From: G958296245 sp963664035 | GTDB lineage: Bacteria; Chloroflexota; Dehalococcoidia; Lucifugimonadales; G958296245 | Direction of reading: 5' to 3' | NCBI GenBank assembly: GCA_963664035.2 | Contig: OY760867.2 | Coordinates: 1,674,001-1,738,000 of the forward strand | DNA: 64,000 nt | Shown here: positions 24,701-30,544 of the stretch, in pieces | Layout: each line of letters begins with the position of its first letter | How positions within the stretch are numbered: position 1 is the first letter of the stretch | Position numbers and translations under genes: made by a program | The notes under the pieces: generated by a model | Seen by the model: only the letters and a program-made list of their open reading frames with translations | What the model was told of the DNA's origin: nothing | Databases searched by the model: none

Positions 24701-25004
24701 GGTGTACACGACGAGCGTGGCGCCCCTGAAGGTTGACATCCCGCCGCTGGACCATGGCGTGGTACCGCCGTCGATCATGGTGTACAAGGGTTGGAACATG
24801 ATACCGTCCGCGAGCGTGGACGCGGCCTTCCCGGCCAGGGACATAGACGACTACCTGAGCGGGGTGAAGTGGTCGAGAGGCTACTACTACGACTCGAACG
24901 GCAGGCTGACCGGGTTCACGCCTGGCACGAGCGACGACGAGTTGGTTCAGAAGGGCCGCGGCTTCCTGATCTACGTCACGGAGGACGGCACGCTAGTCCC
25001 GTAG
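21735..25004 (+). CDS. Large secreted surface (S-layer-like) protein with Ig-like repeats
   Basis: 1089 aa, GTG start, with a GGGGGTAGGA stretch just upstream. A signal peptide (about residues 1-32, ending near TEAAA) is followed by several bacterial Ig-like domains ('VTVTVADEGSGFD', 'EALDVAGNTSEKPVKVTIDTKAP', 'AVGRDSAGNVSETQTGKFKV'). The C-terminal module is built on 'LNLGWNLISLPGEP' and 'YKGWNMIPSAS'. Asp/Thr-rich composition and tandem promoters suggest an abundant extracellular structural protein. No anchoring motif such as SLH or LPXTG is seen. A strong terminator follows. S-layer identity is inference. Confidence 0.75.
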   Translation: MNKSLRFLAIGLALAVLLVSQVGVDRSTEAAAPDVKNDTVEFVAGLGNDAQLQSFYRTDAEVAFYLKDPDLALPTANRKSTLTFTVPNNQSIGEGTEFRIKVPLTAARKTALDTPGPSHDGNQNSTTTLENPAPGGPGAGAGGVTYTKDKYWDEYSGGADMPLDGAPVVTVANAGGTGQSGNGNRIVSPHDVTDGTFAFLGDVAGQDATYDSDGNVLTATTTITVTFKYHVADVFTADQTAGTSAGADQNRARVTSSSDGIGEWVTLTEVSAVGATTTHPTTGIYRGEIKLSDNASEASLKEGLLGVRDGDTLTVAFYNSDHTTLIDDDTATIDGQKPTIVSVSPTDKTVTDRSSPVVTVTVADEGSGFDTNNPRDHVDITIIDGMNTCKVIDSNLTATRLSSSEIDILFRNTGTWISGGAGIPCDKGSSVTILRVDSAGITPAANNHGRQFEIKVEALDVAGNTSEKPVKVTIDTKAPSIDDGSSTGLGWDAAKKKETNDSASIKVAFNEGLDVSTVDASDFVVENPDASIESVQVGGVDTDDSKDSNKYVYLKLAADLASDARPRVELDGSIMDKAGNELKTAAITRVEDRIKPGVTVDEISAQLLAKDGEAAVTFTADENMAANTAAVASDKCTCLGITGGSNGTKVTRGNVALPTPPNGTYTFKAGSVTGLFGVMVQASDIRANVTRVGATKVTDEKTKVTTVTVIHEADAVATTTNNSTYSFIVSLAKWPLADAAFTGSLASAVTIKEHAGATVTDVDPTAGMVTLEVTYKNVGSKQDHVQADDELMATYHYVKTEQTIEVDLAAPTAEFSPSGDTQDARPFIQIKWDEDEYAGDMHKTVTVTEATLTDADGNETALVDDTVNMLSTTDNIMYSYLPDSDLALGEYTITAVGRDSAGNVSETQTGKFKVVARPPVSIPLNLGWNLISLPGEPADNSIDAVINVDEVSQVLTYDPTVEGGWVAAVRVNGSFEGALTMIDAKRAYLVYTTSVAPLKVDIPPLDHGVVPPSIMVYKGWNMIPSASVDAAFPARDIDDYLSGVKWSRGYYYDSNGRLTGFTPGTSDDELVQKGRGFLIYVTEDGTLVP

Positions 25005-25037
25005 AGCCAACCTAACGGCAACAACGGCAAGCAAGTA

Positions 25038-25074
25038 AGAGGCCCCCCTCCACAGCGAGGGGGGCCTCTTTTTG
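25038..25074 (+). terminator. Intrinsic terminator of surface protein gene
   Basis: 13-bp perfect stem AGAGGCCCCCCTC / GAGGGGGGCCTCT with loop CACAGC, followed by TTTTT. Confidence 0.92.
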
Positions 25075-25476
25075 TCTGAACTGTGATTCGCGTGAATGTG
25101 TGTGATGGGGATTGTCTGAATCGGGATTCACAGGATTTTTGGATTTTCAGGATTAGGTACGTGGGGTATTGGGTAGGGGTGCCCCTTGTGGGTACCCAGA
25201 TGATGGGGCGGCAACCACGAGGGTTGCCCCTACGGGATGGCGCATCCGTAGGAGCGTCCCTTGTGGGCGCCCTCTTTTGTCTGCACTGTGATTCGCGTGA
25301 TGGGGGTGATGGGGATGTCTGAATCGGGATTCACAGGATTTTTGGATTTTCAGGATTTAGGTACGTGGGTAGAATCCGTAGGGGTGCCCCTTGTGGGTAC
25401 CCAGATGATGGGGCGGCAACCACGAGGGTTGCCCCTACGGGATGGCCGCCGTATGGGCAACCCTCGTGGGCGCCCT
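25073..25476. repeat. Direct duplication of a 200-bp compound repeat
   Basis: Two copies (about 25073-25273 and 25276-25476) each contain REP-E (CTGTGATTCGCGTGA), GATTCACAGGATTTTTGGAT, and palindromic blocks GGGGTGCCCC-TTGTGGGTACCC and GGCAACCACGAGGGTTGCCCC. These fill the 25005-25558 gap together with a promoter region; no gene is seen. Confidence 0.85.
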
Positions 25477-25558
25477 GCACGCTGACCGCACGGGTACGAG
25501 GCTTCGCGCCGCGTGTGGTACTATGTACGCAGGTCTTGACCGTCCCAGGAGGTTAAAC

Positions 25559-25735
25559 ATGGCAACCATGGAGCAGCGCGTCAGCCGCCTCGAAGGCGCA
25601 TACGACCACCTGGCGACCAAGGCCGACCTTGCCGACATGAAGGCCGAGCTAATCAAGTGGATGGCCGGCTGGACCCTGGGCGGGATGGCGGCCATATCGG
25701 CGGTGGTGATAGCCATGCTCAGGTACCTCGGCTGA
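25559..25735 (+). CDS. 58-aa coiled-coil membrane protein, copy 1
   Basis: ATG 25559 with AGGAGG 6 nt upstream. The N-terminal half is a short coiled coil (MEQRVSRLEGAYDHLATKADLADMK) and the C-terminal half is one membrane segment (about residues 39-55, WTLGGMAAISAVVIAML). A second copy 233 bp downstream differs at residue 2 only (Ala/Val), and both have the same upstream GTACTAT...AGGTCTTGA(C/A)CGTCCCAGGAGG. The pattern resembles small CCDC90/DUF1640-like or holin-accessory proteins, but function is unknown. Confidence 0.75.
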   Translation: MATMEQRVSRLEGAYDHLATKADLADMKAELIKWMAGWTLGGMAAISAVVIAMLRYLG

Positions 25736-25791
25736 ATCTTCGTGGCTGTGGTACTATATAGGCAGGTCTTGAACGTCCCAGGAGGTTAAAC

Positions 25792-25968
25792 ATGGTAACC
25801 ATGGAGCAGCGCGTCAGCCGCCTCGAAGGCGCATACGACCACCTGGCGACCAAGGCCGACCTTGCCGACATGAAGGCCGAGCTGATCAAGTGGATGGCCG
25901 GCTGGACCTTGGGCGGGATGGCGGCCATATCGGCGGTGGTGATAGCCATGCTCAGGTACCTGGGCTGA
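25792..25968 (+). CDS. 58-aa coiled-coil membrane protein, copy 2
   Basis: ATG 25792 with AGGAGG 6 nt upstream. The protein is identical to the copy at 25559 except MVTM for MATM at the start. The duplication covers the promoter region, SD and gene. An intrinsic terminator follows 28 nt after the stop. The conservation of both copies suggests either a very recent duplication or selection for dose. Confidence 0.75.
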   Translation: MVTMEQRVSRLEGAYDHLATKADLADMKAELIKWMAGWTLGGMAAISAVVIAMLRYLG

Positions 25969-25996
25969 AGCTTCGCTCCCGCGTCCGCGCAACGGT

Positions 25997-26020
25997 AGGC
26001 CCGGCTCAGCCGGGCCTTTT
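25997..26020 (+). terminator. Intrinsic terminator after 58-aa gene copy 2
   Basis: AGGCCCGGC-TCA-GCCGGGCCT followed by TTT. A 9-bp GC-rich stem. Confidence 0.85.
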
Positions 26021-26082
26021 GCATCCCCTGGGGACATGCCCACGCCGCCGATGCCGGCGCCCCCTCGTCTGACGGGAGGCAT

Positions 26083-26126
26083 CTTGTCCCTTCCCCCTTG
26101 ATGGGCCCGCAGGGGGGAAGGGACAA
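26083..26126. repeat. REP-A palindrome with longer loop
   Basis: TGTCCCTTCCCCC ... GGGGGGAAGGGACA with a 16-nt loop. The remainder of 25969-26297 is otherwise featureless apart from the terminator and the -10 box at 26256. Confidence 0.7.
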
Positions 26127-26255
26127 GGTAATGACGGTGGGGGGGCCTGCGGCGCGTTCGGAATTACGATGCGGCGGGCTCGCAATCGCCCACATTCGGG
26201 GAGAACTGGGCGGTTGGAAGACGCTGGCGGTCTAAACAGCGCTTGAAACTTGGGG

Positions 26256-26261
26256 TATAAT
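26256..26261 (+). promoter_or_regulatory. -10 box (TATAAT)
   Basis: Perfect TATAAT 37 nt upstream of the start at 26298. No convincing -35 hexamer lies at 16-18 bp spacing; TTGAAA (26243-26248) is too close. Confidence 0.5.
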
Positions 26262-26297
26262 GGTATACAGGACGATTCTTAGACAGAGGTGAGTACC

Positions 26298-27605
26298 TTG
26301 AAGACTCTCCTGGGCATAGCGGCGGCGCTGCTCTTGCTGCTGGCGGTGTCGGAACGTGTCGGCGGGCAGGAGCTCAATTTGCCGTGGACTTACGACGGCT
26401 CCGTCACGGCGTTGACGGGGGGGCCGGTGCCGGACGGCTACTCGATCGTGGCGGTCATCGAGGACTGGCGCTCGCCGGAGGGGCCCGTCGAGGGCGGGCG
26501 CTACGTGCTGACGATCGCGCCGCCCTCGCGGTACGTGGGGAAGACGGTGACCTTCCACATGGGGCCGGAGCAGGCCGCGGAGACGGATACCTTCAGCGGC
26601 GGCGGCTTGGTGCGGAGGCAGAACTTCGACCTGACGTTCTCGGTGCTGCCGGCTCCGACGCCCACGCCCACGCCCACGCCGGACCCGAACGCCACGGCGA
26701 CGCCGACGCCGGAGCCGACGGCAACGCCGACGCCCACGCCCGTGGCGACGCCGACGCCCACGCCGACCCCGACGCCGACGCTCACGCCGACCCCGACGCC
26801 GACGCCCACGCCGGACACGGTGACGCCGGTCCTCTATTCGGGCAAGGTCATAGTGGCTGGCGGGACGGTGCCTGAGGGCGCGGTGTTGGTCGCGCGGCTG
26901 GGCGAGTACGAGGCGCCCGCGCGGCTGGAGGCGGACGATACGTACCGCAACCTGGTGCTGGCGCCGGGGGACGCCTCGCTGGTGGGGCAGGCGGTGGAGT
27001 TCTTCCTGGACGGCGTCAAGTCGGTGACGACGGACGTGTACACGGGCGGCAAGACGGTCGAGGACTTCGACATCGTGTTCGTGGACTTCCCGACGCCCAC
27101 GCCCGAGCCGACTGCGACGCCCGTCCCGACCGCGACGCCTGTCCCGACGGCGACGCCGGTCCCGACTGCGACGCCCACGCCGCGCCCGACGGCTACGCCG
27201 ACGCCTACCGCGACGCCTACGGCCACGCCCACGGCGACGCCTACGGCCACGCCTACGCCGGAGCCGACTGCTACGCCGGAGCCGACTGCTACGCCGGAGC
27301 CTAGGCCGGTCTTCGTGCCGCCGACGAATACGCCGACGCCGGAGCCTACGGCCACGCCGACGCCTGAGCCGACCGCGACGCCGACGCCGACGGCGACTGC
27401 TACACCGGAGCCGGAGCCGACTGCGACGCCCACGGCCCAGGCGCCCCCGGCGCCCGCGCCGACGGCCGTTCCGCCGACGCCGGAGCCGAGCGGCGGCGGC
27501 AGCGGGGCCATCGTGCTGGCGGTCGTGGGTATCGTGGCCCTGCTGGTGGCGCTCGTGGTGCTGCTGGTGGTGGTGGCGATGCGCAGGCGCACGGCCGGGT
27601 TCTAA
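26298..27605 (+). CDS. Membrane-anchored extracellular protein with Pro-Thr stalks
   Basis: 435 aa from TTG 26298, preferred because GAGGTGA lies 5 nt upstream and it yields a normal signal peptide (MKTLLGIAAALLLLLAVSERVGG); the GTG at 26289 overlaps the SD. Two homologous beta domains of about 90 residues ('YDGSVTALTGGPVPDGYSIVA...' and 'YSGKVIVAGGTVPEGAVLVA...') are joined by Pro-Thr linkers coded at 26655-26820, and a longer linker (27095-27470) leads to a C-terminal transmembrane helix (IVLAVVGIVALLVALVVLLV) and an Arg-rich cytoplasmic tail. Probably a surface-exposed binding or adhesion protein. Function unknown. Confidence 0.75.
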   Translation: MKTLLGIAAALLLLLAVSERVGGQELNLPWTYDGSVTALTGGPVPDGYSIVAVIEDWRSPEGPVEGGRYVLTIAPPSRYVGKTVTFHMGPEQAAETDTFSGGGLVRRQNFDLTFSVLPAPTPTPTPTPDPNATATPTPEPTATPTPTPVATPTPTPTPTPTLTPTPTPTPTPDTVTPVLYSGKVIVAGGTVPEGAVLVARLGEYEAPARLEADDTYRNLVLAPGDASLVGQAVEFFLDGVKSVTTDVYTGGKTVEDFDIVFVDFPTPTPEPTATPVPTATPVPTATPVPTATPTPRPTATPTPTATPTATPTATPTATPTPEPTATPEPTATPEPRPVFVPPTNTPTPEPTATPTPEPTATPTPTATATPEPEPTATPTAQAPPAPAPTAVPPTPEPSGGGSGAIVLAVVGIVALLVALVVLLVVVAMRRRTAGF

Positions 27606-27627
27606 AGCCCCCAAGCCCGCAGAAGCG

Positions 27628-27662
27628 CGAGGGCCGGGAGGGATACCCTCCCGGCCCTCGTT
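27628..27662 (+). terminator. GC-rich hairpin after Pro-Thr protein gene
   Basis: Perfect 15-bp stem CGAGGGCCGGGAGGG / CCCTCCCGGCCCTCG with a 3-nt loop, but only TT follows. Likely a terminator or mRNA 3'-end stabiliser. Confidence 0.7.
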
Positions 27663-27682
27663 GGCCCCCAACTCAGTATTGC

Positions 27683-27712
27683 TTGACATCGCGCCATGCC
27701 GCCGTGTATAAA
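27683..27712 (+). promoter_or_regulatory. Strong promoter of NYN leader RNA, locus 1
   Basis: TTGACA-N18-TATAAA. Transcription would begin near 27719, giving a leader of about 130 nt. Confidence 0.75.
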
Positions 27713-27718
27713 GAATTG

Positions 27719-27825
27719 CAACAATGCTCCCCAGCGTCCTAGCCTGCCATTCGGCAGATAGCACGCTGGGGTAAAAGAGACTCTATTGGAGAGCTGGGAG
27801 GGGATACCTCCCGGCTCTTTGCTTT
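27719..27825 (+). ncRNA. Structured leader RNA with terminator-like hairpin (locus 1)
   Basis: Two structures: an outer stem CCCCAGCGT (27729-27737) / ACGCTGGGG (27763-27771) enclosing CTGCC/GGCAG (27744-27748/27753-27757), then a terminator-like hairpin GAGCTGGGAGG / CCTCCCGGCTC (27791-27817) followed by TTTGCTTT. The first structure also spans a possible 16-codon leader peptide (ATG 27724 to TAA 27774). The same plan is seen before the genes at 42543 and 43453. Could be an attenuator or a separate small RNA. Inference. Confidence 0.55.
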
Positions 27826-27851
27826 AGGTCGGAGAAGAAGGGGGGAATGAG

Positions 27852-28449
27852 ATGGCGCGGCTGGCGATCTTCGTGGACGGCGCCTATCTCGAGAGGCTGG
27901 CCAGGGACGAATTCGACGTCTGGATAGACTATCAGAAGCTAAGCGAGGAGATCGTGGCGCGTGTGGCGGCCAAGACCGCCGAACCCGTTGACCTGCTGCG
28001 TACTCTACTACTACAACTGCCTACCCTACCAGAGCAACACGCCATCACCGGATGAGGCCCGCCGATACGGGGCGCGCAGGAAGTTCTTCGATGCGCTCCG
28101 CAACCTTGACCGGTTCGAGGTCCGCGAAGGAAGATTGATTCGACTAGGCATCGATCAGACCGGGGAACCCATCTTCCAGCAGAAACGTGTCGACATGCTG
28201 CTCGGGCTGGATTTCGCCTTGCTGAGCGCCAAGGGCAAGATCACGCATGCGGCAGTGGTCACGGGTGACAGCGACTTCACTCCGGCCTTCCAGATGGGCA
28301 AGAATGAGGGCATCAGCGTGTGGCTCTTCCATGGCCCTCGGTCGTCTCGAAGGGACGGTAGGGCCACGTACGCGGCAGAGCTACGAGTGGAGGCCGACGA
28401 GAGGGTTGAAATCGACGCCGACTTCGCTAGCCGCGTGCGGCGGCAGTAG
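27852..28449 (+). pseudogene. NYN-domain ribonuclease gene with a frameshift
   Basis: It starts at ATG 27852 (MARLAIFVDGAYLERLARDEFD). After 'DLLRT' the homologous frame continues in another register as 'YYYNCLPYQSNTPSPDEARRYG' to the stop at 28449. Alignment with the intact paralogue at 42543 (DILRSYYYHCPAYQS) places one extra base in ACTC (28002-28005). NYN is a PIN-like nuclease fold; the acidic residues FVDGAY, DML and TGDSDF are all present across the two frames. Either a true pseudogene, an assembly error, or programmed frameshifting. Confidence 0.8.
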
Positions 28450-28503
28450 CTATCGCTCCTAAGCTGAGTAGCTCGGTGCGCAGCCATGGCCGGTCGGCTG
28501 CGC

Positions 28504-28512
28504 TGGTATAAT
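28504..28512 (+). promoter_or_regulatory. Extended -10 promoter
   Basis: TGGTATAAT: a TGn motif attached to a perfect TATAAT, 15 nt upstream of the ATG at 28527. No clear -35 box. Confidence 0.55.
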
Positions 28513-28526
28513 GGCGCCAGGGAAGG

Positions 28527-28991
28527 ATGGCGTCCGGCTTCCGCGCGGCGATGGAGGTCCGAAGGGGGAGCGTGTCTCTACCGAGCATAGACAAGACGCG
28601 CGAGGGCTGGTACCTGGGCCTGTTCTCGGCGCAATGCCTGGCCTGCCTGGCGGTGCTAGCCTGGTACGAGGTCGGTGGCAACACGGAGGACAGCGCGCTG
28701 GCGACGGTGGTGGCCATCGGCAAGGGCATGGGCCAGCTCGTCATAGTGGTGGCAGCGTGGACGGTTACGCTACTGGAGGGATATTCGATGCTAGCCGAAA
28801 GGTATCTGATGAGACGCTACCGGGAGGGAGAGGCAAAGGGTGAAGTAAGGGGAGAGGCAAGGGGTCGGGCGAAGGAACGAGCGGAGTGGCGAGCCTGGCT
28901 GGAGCGTAGTCGGGAGGCACAGGCGCGTGGCGAGCCGTTCGACGAGCCTCCTCCGGGCGAAAGGCGCAACGGCGCGGGGGGAGACGAGTAG
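28527..28991 (+). CDS. Two-helix membrane protein with charged repeat tail
   Basis: 154 aa. Residues about 28-48 and 62-84 are hydrophobic helices (LGLFSAQCLACLAVLAWYEV and ATVVAIGKGMGQLVIVVAAW), followed by a charged coiled tail with 'LAERYLMRRYREGEAKGEVRGEARGRAKERAEWRAWLERSREAQARGEPFDEPPPGERRNGA'. This tail module recurs in the next two genes, which lack the membrane part. Pattern resembles small membrane proteins common in Chloroflexi genomes. No function known. Confidence 0.6.
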   Translation: MASGFRAAMEVRRGSVSLPSIDKTREGWYLGLFSAQCLACLAVLAWYEVGGNTEDSALATVVAIGKGMGQLVIVVAAWTVTLLEGYSMLAERYLMRRYREGEAKGEVRGEARGRAKERAEWRAWLERSREAQARGEPFDEPPPGERRNGAGGDE

Positions 28992-28992
28992 G

Positions 28993-29160
28993 ATGCTGGC
29001 GGAGGCGTATCTGAGAAGACGCTACCGGGAGGGCCGGGTGGAAGAACGAGCGGAGTGGAGAGCCTGGCTGGAGCGCAGTCGGGAGGCCGAGGCGCGTGGC
29101 GAGCCGTTCGACGAGCCGCCCCCGGACGAGAGGCGCAACGGCGCGGGGGGAGACGAGTAG
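28993..29160 (+). CDS. Small charged protein, duplicate of the upstream tail module
   Basis: 55 aa from ATG 28993, one nt after the upstream TAG stop. 'MLAEAYLRRRYREGRVEERAEWRAWLERSREAEARGEPFDEPPPDERRNGAGGDE' corresponds to the C-terminal 60 residues of the preceding protein with its Met-Leu-Ala kept as the start. The GGGGGAGACGAGTAGG upstream could serve as an SD. It appears to arise from tandem duplication of a 3' gene end. Confidence 0.5.
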   Translation: MLAEAYLRRRYREGRVEERAEWRAWLERSREAEARGEPFDEPPPDERRNGAGGDE

Positions 29161-29161
29161 G

Positions 29162-29596
29162 ATGCTGGCGCAGAGGTACCTGAGGAGGCGCTACCTGGAA
29201 GGTAGGGCGATCGGAATAATGGAGGGACGAGAGGAGGCGATGGCGGAGGCGCGAGCAAAGGCGCGAGCGGAGGGACGAGAGAAGGAGTGGGAAGAGGCTA
29301 AGGCGAAGAGCGACGTCGAGTGGAATGCTTGGTTTGCGCGCTTTCGGCAAGCCCAGGAGTGGGGCGAGCCGTTCGACGAGCCTTCCCCCAGCGAGAGAGC
29401 GGCAAGCGATCTCGGAGCTACGGCTGAGGTCCTAGCCGTGAAGTACCTCGAGAGACGCTACCGTGAGGGCCGGGAAAGGGGTCGGGCGGAAAGTGACGCG
29501 GAGTGGCGAGCCTGGCTGGAGCGTAGTCGGGAAGCGGAGGAGCGTGGCGAGGCGTTCGACGAGCCTCCCCCGGACGAGAGGCGCAACGGCGCGTGA
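29162..29596 (+). CDS. Charged coiled-coil protein with two tail modules
   Basis: 144 aa from ATG 29162, one nt after the upstream stop. It contains the module twice: 'MLAQRYLRRRYLEGRAIG...FRQAQEWGEPFDEPSPSERA' and 'LAVKYLERRYREGRERG...SREAEERGEAFDEPPPDERRNGA', joined by an Ala/Glu/Lys/Arg-rich helix. With the two genes before it, the module occurs four times in 800 bp. Likely a third product of the same expansion. Function unknown. Confidence 0.5.
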   Translation: MLAQRYLRRRYLEGRAIGIMEGREEAMAEARAKARAEGREKEWEEAKAKSDVEWNAWFARFRQAQEWGEPFDEPSPSERAASDLGATAEVLAVKYLERRYREGRERGRAESDAEWRAWLERSREAEERGEAFDEPPPDERRNGA

Positions 29597-29642
29597 AGCC
29601 CTGGTATGCCCTGGGCATACCTACTACGAAAGGATATTTGCC

Positions 29643-30512
29643 ATGACGGGACCTATGCCCACCGCCCTGCTCGGCCGCACCGGCCTGGACGTGACGCGCC
29701 TGGGATACGGCGCGGCGCACAGGCGGCCGATGTCGGAGGAGCACGCGGACCGGCTGCTGAACGCGGTGCTCGACGCGGGGATCAACCTGGTCGACACGTC
29801 GGACGACTACGGCAACAGCGAGGAGCTTATCGGCAGGTACATCTCCCACCGGAGTTCGGAGTTCTACCTCGCCACCAAGTGCGGGTCGTCGAGCTCGGGC
29901 CACCTGTGGACGCGTGAGAACGTGCTGGGCAACCTGGAGCAGAGCCTGCGCCGCCTGAAGGCCGACTCGGTGGACATCATGCAGCTCCACAACCCGTCGG
30001 TGGAGGAGTGCGAGCGCGGCGGCCTGGTGGGCGCGCTGCAGGAGATGCGCGAGCAGGGCAAGGTGCGCTGGATCGGCGTCTCCACGACGCTGCCGCACCT
30101 GCCGACGTACCTCGAATGGGGCGTGTTCGATGTGTTCCAGATACCGTACTCGGCGCTGGAGCGGGAACATGAGGAGTGGACCGACAGGGTGGGGGAGGCG
30201 GGCGCCGGGGTGCTGACGCGCGGCGGCGTCGCGCAGGGGGAGCCGGGCCCAGGCACCGGCCACGAGGACACGTGGGGCAGGTTCGAGGGCGCTGGGCTGG
30301 ACGAGCTTCGCGGCGAGGGTGAGAGCCGCACGGCGTTCCTGCTGCGCTACACGCTGACCCACCGGCACACGCACTCGATCATCGTCGGCACGACGAACCC
30401 GGACCACGTGCGGGAGAACGTCGAGGCCATAAACGCCGGGCCGCTGCCGGCGGACGTGTACTCGGAGGCGAAGCGGCGTCTCTCGGCTGCCGGAGAAGGG
30501 CCGGCGGCCTAG
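29643..30512 (+). CDS. Aldo/keto reductase
   Basis: 289 aa from ATG 29643, with AAAGGA about 8 nt upstream; the frame is open further upstream without a start site of similar quality. The AKR tetrad is present: Asp51, Tyr56 (DTSDDYGNS), Lys79 (LATKCG) and His116 (MQLHNP). A C-terminal 'HSIIVGTTNPDHVRENV' matches the NADP-binding segment. It reduces aldehydes or ketones with NAD(P)H in the cytoplasm; the substrate is unknown. Confidence 0.88.
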   Translation: MTGPMPTALLGRTGLDVTRLGYGAAHRRPMSEEHADRLLNAVLDAGINLVDTSDDYGNSEELIGRYISHRSSEFYLATKCGSSSSGHLWTRENVLGNLEQSLRRLKADSVDIMQLHNPSVEECERGGLVGALQEMREQGKVRWIGVSTTLPHLPTYLEWGVFDVFQIPYSALEREHEEWTDRVGEAGAGVLTRGGVAQGEPGPGTGHEDTWGRFEGAGLDELRGEGESRTAFLLRYTLTHRHTHSIIVGTTNPDHVRENVEAINAGPLPADVYSEAKRRLSAAGEGPAA

Positions 30513-30544
30513 GACGGTCCGTCCTCCGGGCGGCCTGGGGCTAT

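Noticed and set aside
21756..24755. 999-aa open frame antisense to the surface protein
   Set aside because: Arg/Val/His-rich composition typical of a GC-driven shadow; the sense frame has a signal peptide, promoters and a terminator.
26232..27764. 510-aa arginine-rich open frame antisense to the Pro-Thr protein
   Set aside because: Direct consequence of the Pro-Thr coding repeats read on the other strand.
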